64,000 bases of DNA. Source: Leucogyrophana mollusca (lineage: Eukaryota > Basidiomycota > Agaricomycetes > Boletales). The notes below the pieces were generated by a model. The model searched no databases. It was not told the origin of the DNA and saw nothing but the letters and a program-made list of their open reading frames with translations. The stretch is from positions 62,001 through 126,000 of the forward strand of contig MU266351.1 in assembly GCA_021014945.1 (NCBI GenBank), read 5' to 3'. Of this stretch, positions 44,130 through 56,862 are shown piece after piece (the stretch's first letter is position 1; every line of letters begins with the position of its first letter). A program made the translations under genes and the position numbers.

Positions 44130-45951
44130 ATGTGCGCAGCCCATCGTTGCCTTAATATCACGGAATAACAGCACAAGAATTTTACCCTCGTGCTCAGAGG
44201 CTCGTCTGACAAACGCGGTAGGGCGACTCTCGCCGCACCGATCAGGACCAGTCGCGCTTTCCATCCTTCTGCAGTGGAAATCCTCTGGACAAGACTGGAC
44301 GCGTTCACACTTCTTGTACAATGTCGTCCTCGGGACCTATGGGAGGTCTAGAAGAGAAAACTGGTGAGCGGAGGTCGCGTTGAACCGGATGCTATTCGGT
44401 GAGGTATCGAGCTGAAACATCGATCGTCCAGAGTTTCCAGCGACATATGTTTGTATCAGACTGGACCATCATCCTCCATTATGCACGCCATGCTCGCGTC
44501 CTGGACGGATTCTTAGGGCCATTCGCCCAGACAAAACATACATCTTCCATGGATGGCGAGGTGTGCCGTGCTCTTAATTGTCCACCCGTCTACGGACCTC
44601 TCCTCCCTCATTTGACCTCGCTCCGGTGGGACTGTGCGGCGAAAGAAGCATTCCCCTTCATCCGATGCCTTCTTCATGGTCAGATCACATCTATTACATT
44701 ATAGCTGCGCTTGATGCCCGTGGACATCTCCGAAAGGTCAATTCTGGCTTCCATCGGGAGATTATGCCCCAAGTTGAGATCCTTCCGAGTCACCGGCAGC
44801 CGGCAGGATCGCGACGCCACCTCAGACTCCGTCCTCCGCCTACTTTGTCTCGAGAAACTGGAGTGCGGCAAGCTCGAAGAAATGGCGGTGGTGCACCTCG
44901 CACGTCTTCCATCCCCAACCAAGTTGTCTTTTCTACTCCCTTCAGAACCCTTGTCCCCTGATACGCTGCGTTTCTGAGGTATCCAGCGTTTCACAATATT
45001 CAGGCTCTCATCCACCGACATCACAACTCTCAAGCCGCTCACGGAAACAATCTTCGTTGCCCCAAAAGAAGTTCAGTTTACTATTACCACTGGCGCACCA
45101 TCTGATTCAAGATTTCTTCGGCGGTCTCTCTCGTTGCTGCTGCCGGGGTATCCTTGAAATATTCAGGGTTCGCTATAGCACGGCGACTTCTGCCTCTCGC
45201 GCCAGTCGCTTCAAGATAGAGACTCTCTGGCCACTTTTCCTGTTCCAGAACATCCACATGTTTTCCCTTAATGCCAAATTTACCATGGCACTAGATAACC
45301 CAGCGATCAGGGAAACGGCACCGTCATGGCGCCTGCTACAGACACTGGAACTCAATCAGGACTGCCGGCGTGGCCCTCATGTGACCCCCGAAGTATTAGT
45401 TCATTTGCTCAAAAATTGTTCGATGCTGGAGTCTATCGGACTCGCCGTTGACTTTTCCCGTGGACCTGGGTGTAATCGCCTCCGAAGCGCCCGCGCACGG
45501 ATTCACTCACAGGGCCATGGGGGTCGCTCGGTTTGGCGACTCGTGCTCCAAGAATCCTCCTTCCATCGCTGCGTTCCTCTCGGCTCTTATGCCCAACTTG
45601 ACATCTTTCGACCGATGGGATGACACTGACCACAGGTGGGCGCAGGTTGAAAGCCTATTGACAGCGTTTACTGCGGTTAGAAGCGAAGGCAGGGTATTGG
45701 AGAGTCGGGAGTTCGGTCGCAAGGACAACGTTGATGGGAATGACAGCGACTATAGTTCGGTTGAGGGACAGCCTGGCGCGCATGGTCCTACCGTGGACTT
45801 TGGTAGGGGAGGCGCAGAAGAGGAGGCAGTAGGTGAAAACGCCAAGGAAGAGGCACCTGAGAACCTAGCGACGGGGAGGCAGGCAAGGGAGAGCCTGAGG
45901 AAGAACAAAACGATGTCGCACCCGACGGAGAGTCAAACGAGGACTTGCTAG
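44130..45951 (+). pseudogene. Decayed tandem copy of the F-box/LRR-like gene
   Basis: Alignment to the gene at 41378-43223 runs end to end: MCAAHRCLNITE, TLVLRGSSDKRGRATLAAP, ILWTRLDAFTLLVQCRPRDL, PLLPHLTSLRWDCAAKEAFP, FFGGLSRCCCRGILE, PSIAAFLSALMPNLTSF and SSVEGQPGAHGPT. It is broken by in-frame stops at 44166-44168 (TAA after NITE) and 44349-44351 (TAG before KRKL), by a TAG at about 44702, by a TGA near 44975, and by frameshifts near 45000-45100 and near 45450-45475. The acidic tail is shortened. Both flanks are also alignable over short stretches. This is a recent but dead duplicate rather than a shorter functional gene. Confidence 0.9.
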
Positions 45952-48770
45952 CGACGCCGCTGTGCCACCATGTCTAATATTATGCCATCCACAGTCACGA
46001 CCTCGGCCAGTTCCTGATCTGCAACGTTGTCATGAGTCCACCTGAAATGAGATGTACAACTACTTGCAAATTCATGTTATTTCCAAGGGCGCGAAGGCAG
46101 TAACGAAGGTATGCCTCCCCAGCCTCTCGTGGTAGACCCATTTGATGACATTGTCCCCCAAGCTTCGAGCGCCGGCGCAAAGTAGGGTCATTACTTCTTT
46201 CCGCCGTGTGTATCCTTAGGCGGTGTATCCCGGTATCTTGTTCTATTGAGAGATGTACTGTCTCATTTACCTGACTGTTGCAACCTGGTTGACCTTCTGT
46301 GCTGGCTCTCTCGATGGAACAGATATTTGTTGTACATGGCAAGATATAACAACGCGCTATCCGACCTCGCCGACACGCTACGATTCATTGATACTGACGG
46401 GAGCATCACCTAGGAACGCATACAAGTACCTACGCACTGGCCGGAAAACACCCCTGAACGAAAAACGGCCTCGACCTGGAAATGTATGTTTGTCAGCCTT
46501 CAGGTTTTTGTCCGTGGATATTCAATTGCGCTCAGCGGAAGTGATCTCATTCAGCGACCTGTCAGTCGACGAGGAGGTTTGCGCATTATATCGGAAGGAG
46601 TTGACATCCCAATCACCAACATCTGCTCCAATTCCCCGCTGCACTAGCCTGTTATAAGTGTTTTCTGGGACGTCATCACCCACGTGTCGCGCTCTGGACT
46701 GGGATCGACCACATGGGTTCTACCCATGGCACCCTAGGTGATGAAAACAATTATATATCTTATTTGGTCTCCAGCTGCTAGCAGAGTACTGAAGCCGGTT
46801 GTCACAATCGTTCACAATTGTGCCCATAAAATAGAAAGCGTGTTGCCGGCCTTCAACACGCCATATTATAACAATTGGGACTAAACGCTGAGCGTGGGTC
46901 GCTGAAGTGAAGGTTAAAGCTAAGTCTCAACCAAAGATCCGCCCGATACTGAATCAGCTATCCAGGCACCTGCATTCTAAGCCAAAGCCAAAACTTTGAA
47001 TGGCGCGTCTGCGACGTCACGCTGGTGAGTTCCATGCATATTGATCGTGGTATCGTCAATGAAATCGTGCTGAACGCTAATTACATCTGCATTCACATGT
47101 GACATGTCCGGGACACGAGTTATTTACATCATTACACAGATGAGTACTCATCCCAAACTTTCCAGCCCTGTCTCAGAATCAGGTCGGTTCGCTGGCCTCG
47201 GATCGGTCCATCTGTCACTTGAGTGTCAATGTTCATTGGGGAGTGCTTCTATCGGTCAAGCATGTTCACCCTGGATCCATCACCTTGTTTTTGGACATCC
47301 GTTTACCGCTCTCGCAAACTTCGTCCGATCACAGGATACGTCTACGCATGCATATTCTCCAGAGCCCAAGTCTATAGACAGTCAGGACGTGGATCACCTG
47401 GCGCTGGCGGCTCCACAAACAGTTATCTCGGGCCACACGTGTTTCATACGGGACCAAAATGCGCCTTTGTTGGAGCCCTACCTCGATCATACGTTCTCGA
47501 ATGTGATTATGGGAACCCTTCACATTTTGCGTTTCTACCCTCGATCTCTTCTCGCCTAGCGTTCTCATCAAACCCACATTGCACACATGTGACACCAGAA
47601 TCTTGTATCTCCCCTTGCCGAACTACAATGTCCGTACGTCTCTCTTCTCGCCCACCTCTCTACAGGCGCAATCGGACGACGTATTCTTTTAGATAGTTTC
47701 TATCTTCCATTCAGTGTGCGTCATAATAACCCGATTTTGCCTTTCCATTCCGTTTGATAAACAATCCCGTCGACGGTCCGAATCGTGCTCTTATCATCAG
47801 GATGTTAGGCTTCTGCCGCTGGAGGCAACGTAAACTTTTCATCTCGGAATCCCTTGGTTCGTGGAGCGCTCGTGACCATGATGCAACTCGTAATGCGAGA
47901 TATGGAATAAAATCGACTCCCCACCTTCCCTAAATATCTGTCCGTGCGGTATTTTCCATGAGTAGTTCGTGGCTTCAGGGCCTCATACATACCAAGATTC
48001 GAACCTAGAGTAGTTCGCTTCCCCTTCAGTTGGACAGCTGACCATGATCATCGTGTCTTTATGAACCATCTTGTCGGGACCTTTGTCTCAGAGAATCAAT
48101 AGGTTCCCTACAAAGGGAAAGATGCATGTTACCCGCGACCGTTTCGCTCTCCTCTGATCACCAGACTCGTGTTATGCGGCCTACGAACACCAGGGTACCA
48201 CATGGACGGGCGATTCTCAGCACATCCGCCTCGTAACTTAGTTGGTTAACATTTCGAAGGAATCCCACAGGATGCATGTCCGGGCCGTGTCACTCCGTGT
48301 CGGCAAATCGGGGAGACTCTGATCACGGACAAAGGCACCCCCGCGTTGCTCGCACATCCATTCCTGGGGGATGAATCGTTGTAGAAAATTCGCCAATCGC
48401 GCGAACGGTAGTCGGGCCTGAAGGTTTCAAGGGGTTGAGAACGGCGCACTATTTTTGGGGACTTGCTGGCGAGCGCTCCATGGGCCATGAGGACGCCCAA
48501 CCAGATGGGACGCCCTGTCTAGCTGAAGTTGACACGAACCCCGTTCCGTGATCGAGTCCCGAGATCAAATTTTCACCGCGACGACTCCGGGTATTGACAC
48601 GTCGCCCGACTCCTTCCGATAATTATTGCATAGAACGGCGTCCGATAGACGTCATTGACAAGACGTTGCAAAGTGAAAAAAGAGATATATCAGACGTATG
48701 TTTCGTTATCTCTGATTTGCTGTCTACACCTGGCACCCGTGTGAAAGACAGCGTCATCGCTCATTGCTAA
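45952..48770. other. Long region without recognisable genes
   Basis: About 2.8 kb. The longest frames (47104-47559 and 47223-47696 plus, 46253-46657 plus) overlap each other and resemble no family I know. Isolated tRNA-like bits (GGTTCGAAT on the minus strand near 48000; CTTAGTTGGTTAA at 48236) do not build a cloverleaf. Possible explanations are a decayed mobile element, a non-coding transcript or long promoter sequence; none is supported. Confidence 0.4.
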
Positions 48771-50050
48771 CTACCGGCCCATCCAACCCTGAATGATAAG
48801 CTGTGAGCATCGGATTGATGCCAAGAAAGACAGAAGAACGCACCCCATCAACAACCAACAGCTCGCCACAGACATACTGACTGGCCTGGCTTGCGAGGAA
48901 CACAACAGGGCCTGCGAAGTCCTGCGGGTCTCCCCACCTCCCTGCCGGGATCCTTTCCGAAATCTGCCTGAAACGGACTGGGTCCGCAAGGAGCCTTTCA
49001 TTCCTGTAGTAAAGACGGTCAGGTAAGGCAGCCCACAGGACATATTGGCGGACGAAAGATAAGAACGCCGCCAACCCCGGGAGGCGAGGAAAACATATAG
49101 AACAGCGTTAATTGGTGCTGAAGATATGAAGATACTCGGAACGAGGCCTCGTCATGGGTCCGCTCAAGTGGGGAATCTCACTATAATGCGCCGATAACAA
49201 GAAAAGAACCACTTACATATCTGTAGCGATGTAGCCGGGACAAATCCCGTTGACTTGGACGTTGTGCTGACTCCATTCATTGCTGAGAGCCTTAGTGAGC
49301 TGACCAAGTGCTCCCTTGGCTGCAGCATACGCAGGAACTGTCAAGCCGCCTTGAAAAGTAAGAAGGGAACAAAAGTTAATGATTTTTCCCCTTCGAAGAG
49401 GAACCATGTGCCGGCCCGCTGCTTGGGACAACAACCAGACCGATTTGAGGTTGACATCGAGAACCTAAGAAGGTCCACAACAAAGATGGTTTGAGAATTT
49501 GATTAGCAACGAAAGAAGGTTTGGCGCTATGGAGAAATGCGAGGAGATAACCTACATCATCCCAGTCCTTCTCCGGGAAATCAACGCTCGGGGATCTCCG
49601 CTGTATCCCAGCACAGTTTACCAAAATGTGGATATTGCCGCCCATGGCTTCAAGAGCCTTCGGGAAGAGCTGTTGAACGGCATGGAGATCGCCCAAGTCG
49701 CAGTAAACCACTTGGGCTGTCGCGCCCAAGGCTCGAATAGCGTTTGCAGTGTCCAAATTGGGCGAGCTGCCAGAAGCAGGTTCCCTTTGCACAAGACAGA
49801 CCGCGGCCCCGGCCTGGGCCAGTGCAATCGCACAGGCCGCTCCTATGCCTGCAATCGTTAGATTGCGGGCGGGAGAGGTAGTGGTGTGATAAATTGGAAG
49901 AGATAACAAGTCCAGCGTTGCCCTTGGTTAATTGAAAAGGAAGCCTCTACAGGGCAATATGTACGTACCCCTAGTGGCGCCGGTTATGAGGACATTTTGG
50001 CCAGACAAGGAAAATAGCTGGGGGGATGGGATAGCTGGCGAGGGATCCAT
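48771..50050 (-). CDS. Short-chain dehydrogenase/reductase (KduD / gluconate dehydrogenase-like)
   Basis: The start is at 50050: [20 protein letters not shown] then LITGATR, spliced to [17 protein letters not shown], the Rossmann TGxxxGIG motif. Further motifs are [13 protein letters not shown] (NAG), the catalytic Ser region [20 protein letters not shown] with YAAAK (YxxxK, about 49310), and [15 protein letters not shown]. The last exons give [20 protein letters not shown] and [10 protein letters not shown] spliced to GWMGR, with a stop at 48771. It resembles classical SDRs of the 2-deoxy-D-gluconate 3-dehydrogenase / gluconate 5-dehydrogenase type, NAD(P)-dependent oxidoreductases on sugars or sugar acids. 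It is divergent from a polyol dehydrogenase, which supports a role in sugar catabolism. Exact substrate cannot be read from sequence. Confidence 0.9.
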
Positions 50051-50577
50051 GAGTGCTCGATGTCAAACTTTGAGAACTGAAAGACGCATTTGCCGCACTG
50101 GACAGAGCTCTTAAATTCGTCAAGTGCGTACATTCGGAACGGCCAGATGCAAACTTACTGCTTCAGGGCCTAGAATTTATTTCTACCCCGCATCGGCTAA
50201 CGAACCGAGATTTCCGGCTGTTCGGCTACGGCCAAGATTTACTGCTAAAATGTTGACAGATATGGTGGAAAACATGTGAGACTCAAAGGTTTATGGTGAA
50301 AAGTGATCGAGACCCGTGGAAATGTGTTTCCTGTAACAGATAAACTCTATTGAACACGTAGGTCCAAAAGGCAGTTATTGGCGTTTGTGTGTCAATTTTC
50401 GGTGCAACGTTTTCTTTTATGTCACCTGCGGATGAGCGGACCGGTAGGATATCTCCTGTTCAGCAAGTTATTTCTTCGTACCGAGATCTCCTCCTCACGA
50501 GACTGTTACTTCTTCTGACTTTATAAGGGTATTCGAATGTACGTACCCTTCCAATTCCATCCCCTCCACTACTCTCC
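50051..50577. promoter_or_regulatory. Divergent promoter, SDR and polyol dehydrogenase
   Basis: 527 bp shared by two oppositely oriented sugar dehydrogenase genes. At 50434-50444 it contains GAGCGGACCGG, a CGG-N-CCG palindrome identical over 11 bases to the element in the promoter at 61656-61666. Such CGG pairs are the usual binding sites of fungal Zn2Cys6 regulators. Confidence 0.5.
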
Positions 50578-51886
50578 ATGTCTCCAGTCGCCCTTCCTTC
50601 ACAGCGCGCCGTCGTCCTATACGGGCCCAGAGATCTTCGCGTGGAGGAGCGCTCACTATGGCCCCCACAGCTCAACCATGCACAGGTGGCCGTAAAATCG
50701 ACCGGTCTCTGTGGAAGCGATCGTGAGCTCTTTTTGCCTCCATGAATTCTGTGGCCTGACATGAGTTTTTACCCACCAGTGCACTACTATCTGGAGGGCC
50801 GCAATGGAGACTTTGCGCTCCAAGCACCACTCGTCCTCGGTCATGAGTCGGCAGGTGTCGTCACTGCCGTCGGGCCAGGCGCGAAGGGCCTCGTTCCTGG
50901 TCAGCGGGTAGCCATCGAGGCCGGAATCATGTGCAGAGACTGTAGCTACTGCGATGCAGGGCGCTATAATCTCTGTAAGGGACTACGTTTCTGCAGCAGC
51001 GCAAAAACATTCCCCCACCTAGACGGGACACTGCAAGCCCGTATGAACCATCCTGCTCACGTCCTTCACCCGTAAGTTTACTTCGGTTGCGTGCGCTTCC
51101 TCTCTAACTCCACTATTTCTCCCCTTTAGACTACCCGACAACGTCTCTTTCGAGCAGGCCGCCCTCGCGGAGCCTCTTTCTGTTCTTCTTCACGCTTCCA
51201 GACGAGCGAACCTAGTCGCTGGTCAAAGCGTCCTCGTATTCGGGGTGGGTGCCATTGGAGTCCTCGCTTGCGCACTCGCCAAGTCATGGGGTGCATCGCG
51301 AGTCGTTGCTATCGACATCAACCAAGCTCGCCTCGATTTTGCGAAGACAAACGGCTTCGCTTCACAGACGTATTGTTTACCTATGGTAGACAAGGCGAAA
51401 ACCTCCGACGAGCAGCTCAAGCGAGCTAAGGAGAACGTTCAGATTGCACTGGAGAAATTCAACCAGCCAGACGGCTTTGACCTCGTCTTCGAGTGCACTG
51501 GCGCTGAACCCTGTATTCAGATGTCGATACACGTAAGTCTTCATTCTGTCGATGAGTCCCTTTATCCAGTGCTTACCCTTGGTTGTTTTCCTCAGGCCGC
51601 TGTCACTGGCGGCAAAGTGATGCTTGTCGGTATGGGTTCGCGGAACGTCATGCTCCCCCTCTCTGCTGCCGCTCTTCGCGAGGTCGATATCCAGGGTTCC
51701 TTCCGTTACGCCAACACATATCCCGCTGCCATTTCGCTTCTCGCTTCGGGGAAGCTGAAGAACATTGAAAAATTGATCACCCATCGCATCGACCTCAAAG
51801 ACACCGCCCGCGCCTTTGAGCTCCTTGCCCGCGGCAAGGACGAGGACGGGAATATGGTTATCAAAATTATGATCCAATCGTCATGA
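50578..51886 (+). CDS. Zinc-dependent polyol (sorbitol/xylitol-type) dehydrogenase
   Basis: The start is at 50578 (MSPVALPSQRAVVLYGPRDL). Exon 1 ends TGLCGSD, carrying the catalytic-zinc Cys, then LHYYLEGRNGDFALQAPLVL and GHESAG with the zinc His-Glu. The structural zinc lobe is CRDCSYCDAGRYNLC (four Cys). After LPDNVSFEQAALAEPLSVLL the NAD fold has VLVFGVGAIGVLACALAKSW and VVAIDINQARLDFA. The end reads YANTYPAAISLLASGKLKN and GNMVIKIMIQSS, with a stop at 51884-51886. The family oxidises sorbitol, xylitol, arabinitol or similar polyols to ketoses with NAD. It shares a promoter with an SDR, and its promoter element recurs before the galactonate-dehydratase-like genes. Which polyol is used cannot be told. 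Confidence 0.93.
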
Positions 51887-54626
51887 GACCCCACCACTTT
51901 ACGCCCTTTCCCACCTCTCTATCATTCCTCACCACTCTTAGTAGAAAACGGACTCGATGGTGCGCCTGATGTAGTGTAGTTATTCCTTATTCATTCACAG
52001 CATTTTTGGTTATTTTTATGGGCCATTTGTATCTTATCTACACAATCTTTCAACGCATATCGTCTCGCCCCACATTTACCACCTGCCCCTGCGCTGTGTG
52101 TTGTGTTCGCGGATTTTGGGGCAGAGCATCTTCGGATCTCGGTTTCCAGTTTCCTGAGAGGGTGGCTCCCAAGAATAAATTCAGTCGTTTGAGACAGTTC
52201 TGCTTCCCATGATCATGCTTCGAGCATATTCTCATCGACATTATGAGTGTCCCTGTTACAGATGACCTCCTCATCAACGGGGCAGTTTGGGGTGCCGAAG
52301 TGTGCGATTGGAACGCGAGACACAAGGAGATGTGATTGGGGGGGCCTCTGGGAAAACAACTGTACTACCTCGTGCGTAGGAATTACAAGGGCCCGAGGCT
52401 CAATATGCTAAAGGTGCAACCAGATCTGTACGTTCTTTAGGAGATGTGACTTGCACCGAAGACTAAACGGTGCTCAACTACCGCTTTATGGGAAAGATTC
52501 AGATCTCACTTCTCCCGCGAAGATTGGACATCCCCTGAACGCTCTACGACGGACAATGAGCGTGCACAATCCCCCTGACTCGGGTGTGACACGCATCGTG
52601 ACCACGGCAGGACAAATTTACCTCACATGCTTCGATTCCGCCGAACGAAATGAACACTGAGCATGGGAAAGAAAAGTGCACGCGCCTCCGAAAAGTGAAT
52701 TCGATCAGAGACGAAGCTCGCGTAGCAAGGATGCTGAGACATTTGAACTTCTCCCCGATTCCGTCAATGACCTCAGAGTGCCCTCGTCCCTTTCCAAGGC
52801 GTTAAACTCTCAGAGGCAAATCCCGGAACCGAGGCAGAATGACGGTGGTGTGAAAAGGAGGTTTGGTAAAGGCGCGCGATAGCCGCTTATGATGCCCTTC
52901 GCGGGTAGTAGCCACTGCCTGGGGAAACCCGCCATCAAAACAGGAAAAAATAGCAAGATAATGGTCCATACCTGCGGCGGTCCTCGACTGACCATCCGGT
53001 GATCCCCAAACCCGTGTGCACGTTTCGGAATGCGGCACATCGATTTTACCGTGCCACAAATAAAACCTGATCTCCGAGCAAGACCAGACCAGGATCGAGG
53101 CAATTCGGACCACCGGGAATGATACAGATGTTAGTCAGATCATCTTTCATCAAGCCAATGTAACACGCAGGTGCGATCACCGAACCCCGAACTCCCGATC
53201 GCGCCAAATTGCTCTTTTCCGGGAAAATGTCGGAGAACCGTCGCGGCGGGCACCTGATTTGGGTAGATGTGGGGACCTGAAAGACAGAAGAAGCATAACA
53301 GAACGGAGATGGGGGAGCACGCACTGATCATAGGGGCAGGGGCACCACCATACAAGAGTCAGTTCACATGTGAGAATCAAGTGACGGTAATTATTTATGT
53401 CCCATATCGCGGATAAAGTGAAAGATATTTGTGGAACGGGGACGCTGGGGTCGTCACAAGTACTTTCTGCGGTTCTGGCATGAAGTCGGTAGCCACGCAC
53501 ATCCCCGAGAATCGCCAGACCTATGGGACCAGAAACGCCAAGACGATGTGGAGTACCTGCCGCCGCCAAATCACCGAGAGGAAGTCCGTGCGCGAACGTA
53601 TTGATAGACATCAAAGGCGCGGTTAAGACTATACAAAGCATACATCCTGGCCACGGGGCCCCGTTCTTCTGTTGCCTGATCGGCAAAAAGTGGCGGTAGA
53701 AATAAGTATGGCGGGACCGAAGATTTCGTGCACGCATTACTTGCAGAAAGGGCGTGGATGCCGTGGGTTATGGCGTACGTACGCACTAGGGGAGCTGATG
53801 TTCTGCGACGAACACGCGGCCTTCACCAAAGGGATTCATGCAAACTGTACCCAAACAGGGCATTTGGCAGCTAACATTCCAATCTCGCTCTGCCATTCAC
53901 CATTACATATTAGCCTGTAGGGTATGCGAGGATCACGCTTACTTTGGGAAGCGCCGTATGTTATCTAAGATCTTGTGGGGTCAGAATTAGTTCTCCAGGT
54001 TGTTCCCGTAGTGGATGAAACGCAGACATCTCGAAACCAGTATATCTGGATGGGAATCGAGGGTGAAGATGTGTCTGTCGTAATGGGACTTTCCGATCTC
54101 TAGCTGAGACCGTGACTGCGATGTCACGATGCCCGAAAATGAGCAGGGAAGGCCAATGATAAGTTCAACTTATACATCTTCATGAAATTGTAGCCTGATA
54201 AAAATAAGCCCATACTCACAGTAAGAGCGGAGTCGCGCCAAGTTCAAAGTAGACTCCAATGTGTATTCGGCTGGCAGTGGCCCGGCGTGGGCCACCCGCG
54301 ACAATAGGGCGCTGGGAGAATAAGCGTGCTGGTGGAGGACGGTATCGTAACAGCAAGATTCGCACCCCCCAGTGTGTTTGGTCATGGTTTTGTTCGTGGT
54401 GAATTCGAAGAGTGTAGTAGCAGAGAATGGACCGCTGGCATCGATTGAGCATTCAAGCGCCCAAAGGTCATGAGTCCGCCAAGCTTCAAATATTGGATTT
54501 GATTGACCTCGCGCCTCCGATCCGATGTATAGAACTTTCCGTACGACTGTACGTACTTTCGTGGAGTCATGGGCATACGATGATACACAAAACGATGACA
54601 TACACAACTTTTCGTAAATCAGTCTC
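51887..54626. other. Long region without recognisable genes
   Basis: About 2.7 kb. The longest frame is 53177-53737 (minus, 186 codons), with a few hydrophobic stretches but no recognised motif and no clear splice partners. Other frames are short. The first few hundred bases are probably the 3' flank of the polyol dehydrogenase gene. Confidence 0.4.
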
Positions 54627-56509
54627 TCAATTATTGACGTTAACAGCCGAGACAAGGACGTCTGCTGCCGCCAATTGCCCCCACGAAATGAAAGAGCTTG
54701 GACCCGGGCCCTCCCACGCAGGAGAGTACCAAGTCGCACCAGAGCTATTAGTCGAGGCGAGATCAAGCAGCGCATTGTACTGTCAGACGCGTCAGTCTGC
54801 AAAACTGGCATGCACCGGTTCAAAGACGTACTTGCACATCGGTATAACTTTGGATAAGTGTCCTCAGAGCGCCATTGTCAGAATTCCTGGTCCAGACTTC
54901 ATTGAGACCTCGAATGAGGACAGCTAGTGATGGAAGATGAAGAAGGGGAACACATGAGTTTTGCAATTTCGTCGTTTTGTGAGAAATAGCCTGGCGTACA
55001 TTTGAAGCCAACGCCATCGTTGTCTTCGGAGACATCAGCGCCTTCGGTGATGACGCCATCGCTACCTTCCCATGCTGTCGCTTTGACAGAGGCCGCAACC
55101 ACGTTCAGCATTCTTCGAAATCGATGCCATCAATTGAGTGCACGAAAGAAGGAGTCAAACTTACAGTGAAGACCATGAGCTGTCGCCGGTGACGTCGGCT
55201 AGCACACTCAGTCCTTCAAGATACTTGCCACTGTTATAGGTGAACAATTCTGTGGAAGGAGACCTCGTGCAGTCCTGTGCATCGACGGTGTCAAGCGCAA
55301 GATAGTCAGAATTCATGTTGGTCGTTTTGATCCAGTTGGAGCTCGCGATAGCGGCATTTGTGTACGTTGAGTTACCTGTGGCGGAAGCAAGGAAAGCCGA
55401 AAGGCTGCAAGGACGTCAGACAACGAAAGACAATAGGAGGTTGGACTTGCGTGGAGTAAAGGCTGCAGAGGCGGAGGCGATGAATCAACACATCATGAGA
55501 CGTCGGGAATCGAAAACTTACCCTGTAGCGATGGAGTTCACGCTGGTATCATCAATTGTTGGTCTCTGGATACCATCAAGTCAATTCGTGTACTCCCCAT
55601 GGGGTAAGGATGGAGTCACTCGCCCAGAAAACCCCGCCAACCATAGTTTCTGGTATTTTGATTGGGTCCGTGAAGATGTGGGGAGAATTATTGTTTACGC
55701 ACCTCCATCGCACGACCCTTCAATGGTGAAGTTCTTCGTCGAGATACTACCAGCGCTCGCATCGGCTGGTGTGATGACGCTGACGTACCACAGGTCAGGC
55801 GCATACAAAACGTCAATGTGGAAATCGAAATACTAGTTCGTGACGTGAGTCCACGTTGCAATGGCGTGATCCAAAAGGTTTGAATCCCCATAGGCTCTGT
55901 ATGCGTAGTATGCCGCAGTGGCCCACCACCTAATGAGGGAGACTATGGACATCGAATGGTTGTCTAGAACATCGGAACACGTACATTGCATCATCATTGT
56001 ACTGAGCCCATAGTATGCCACTGGTCAGCCAGCTACGACTTCACCTATCAACCAGTACTCACGCTAGAAGGGAAGGGTATCAGGTAAAAACACGAAACCT
56101 AAGGAGGAAATGAGTTACACGCACCCATACTGATCATAATTGGCATAGAGACTCCAAGCTGAGTTGAGGCTGTTCGTCACAGCAGCTTGGTTAGTTGTCG
56201 AGTGAGTGATATAATCTTGGTTAGCCATCGCAGAGAGGGCGTTCGCATCCTGCCAATAGCCAATCCCTACGAGTGTATATGTAAGTTCATATGGCAAGAA
56301 GTGTAAAACGATCGAGTATCACCGTTGAACGACCCCGTGCTTGTATCGAGTTGTGCAGTAAGCGTGTCGATACAATTTTGCGCAATTGTAACACGATCAG
56401 ATGAGGACAAGGTGGTGCTTGGATCTCTCCAGGTGGAAGGCACACTGAGATTCTGCCCAGTAACAGAATGGAAGGCAATAGCGAACACCACGAAAGCACT
56501 TCCGAGCAT
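54627..56509 (-). CDS. Secreted GH76 glycoside hydrolase (alpha-1,6-mannanase type)
   Basis: The start is at 56509: MLGSAFVVFAIAFHSVTG is a signal peptide. It is followed by STWRDPSTTLSSSDRVTIAQ and LDTSTGSFNG, then IGYWQDANALSAMANQDY (about 56250) and SAWSLYANYDQYG. The exon with NDDAMWW (about 56000) carries the paired Asp residues that form the GH76 catalytic centre. Further exons give LSAFLASATGNSTYTNAAIA, SNWIKTTNMNSDYLALDTVD, FTYNSGKYLEGLSVLADVTG, WEGSDGVITEGADVSEDNDG, IRGLNEVWTRNSDNGALRTL and a last exon YNALLDLASTNSSGATWYSP ending AVNVNN at 54627. GH76 enzymes act on alpha-1,6-mannan backbones, in fungal cell-wall assembly or in digestion of foreign mannan. A TATA-like box (TTTAAA, about 56569-56577) lies about 65 bp upstream. 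Confidence 0.9.
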
Positions 56510-56862
56510 AGTGAGTAGTTGCAGAAAGAAACACGGTGAAACGCACAAGCCCCCAAAAAGTATGGGACTTTAAATACAGTGTGGGGTCTGTGTTTTGACG
56601 GAGTCGCATCACGACTCTACCATGACGCTGTCACCATGCGGATGCTGCTGTGTACAGAATCAGAGATCGGAATCATGACGAGACAACCACAAGACGTGTC
56701 GCTAATGAGAAAAGTGGTCACGAGTAAGGCTTTCCTCGCCAAAAGCGCATGGATGCACAGAACAGCTGGTCATGACAGCGAAGTTGGAGTCCACACAAGC
56801 CATCTCAGGGAGGGTGCAACGATTAGTGACGTGGGAAGTGCTTTATAAGCACGTACGAGGGT
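56510..56862. promoter_or_regulatory. Divergent promoter, GH76 and Dus1
   Basis: 353 bp between divergent start codons. A TTTAAATA stretch at about 56569-56577 is the best candidate TATA element for the GH76 gene. Confidence 0.4.

Noticed and set aside
47104..47696. Two overlapping plus-strand frames of about 150 codons
   Set aside because: They overlap in different frames, show no recognised motif, and cannot both be coding.
47990..48260. tRNA-like fragments (GGTTCGAAT on minus, CTTAGTTGGTTAA on plus)
   Set aside because: T-arm stem does not pair and no acceptor or anticodon stem could be built around either piece.
53177..53737. 186-codon minus-strand frame with hydrophobic stretches
   Set aside because: No signal of a known family and no consistent splice partners; could be chance in GC-rich DNA, so not called as a gene.
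54427..54927. 166-codon plus-strand frame
   Set aside because: Mostly antisense to the last exons of the GH76 gene and its 3' flank; no family resemblance.
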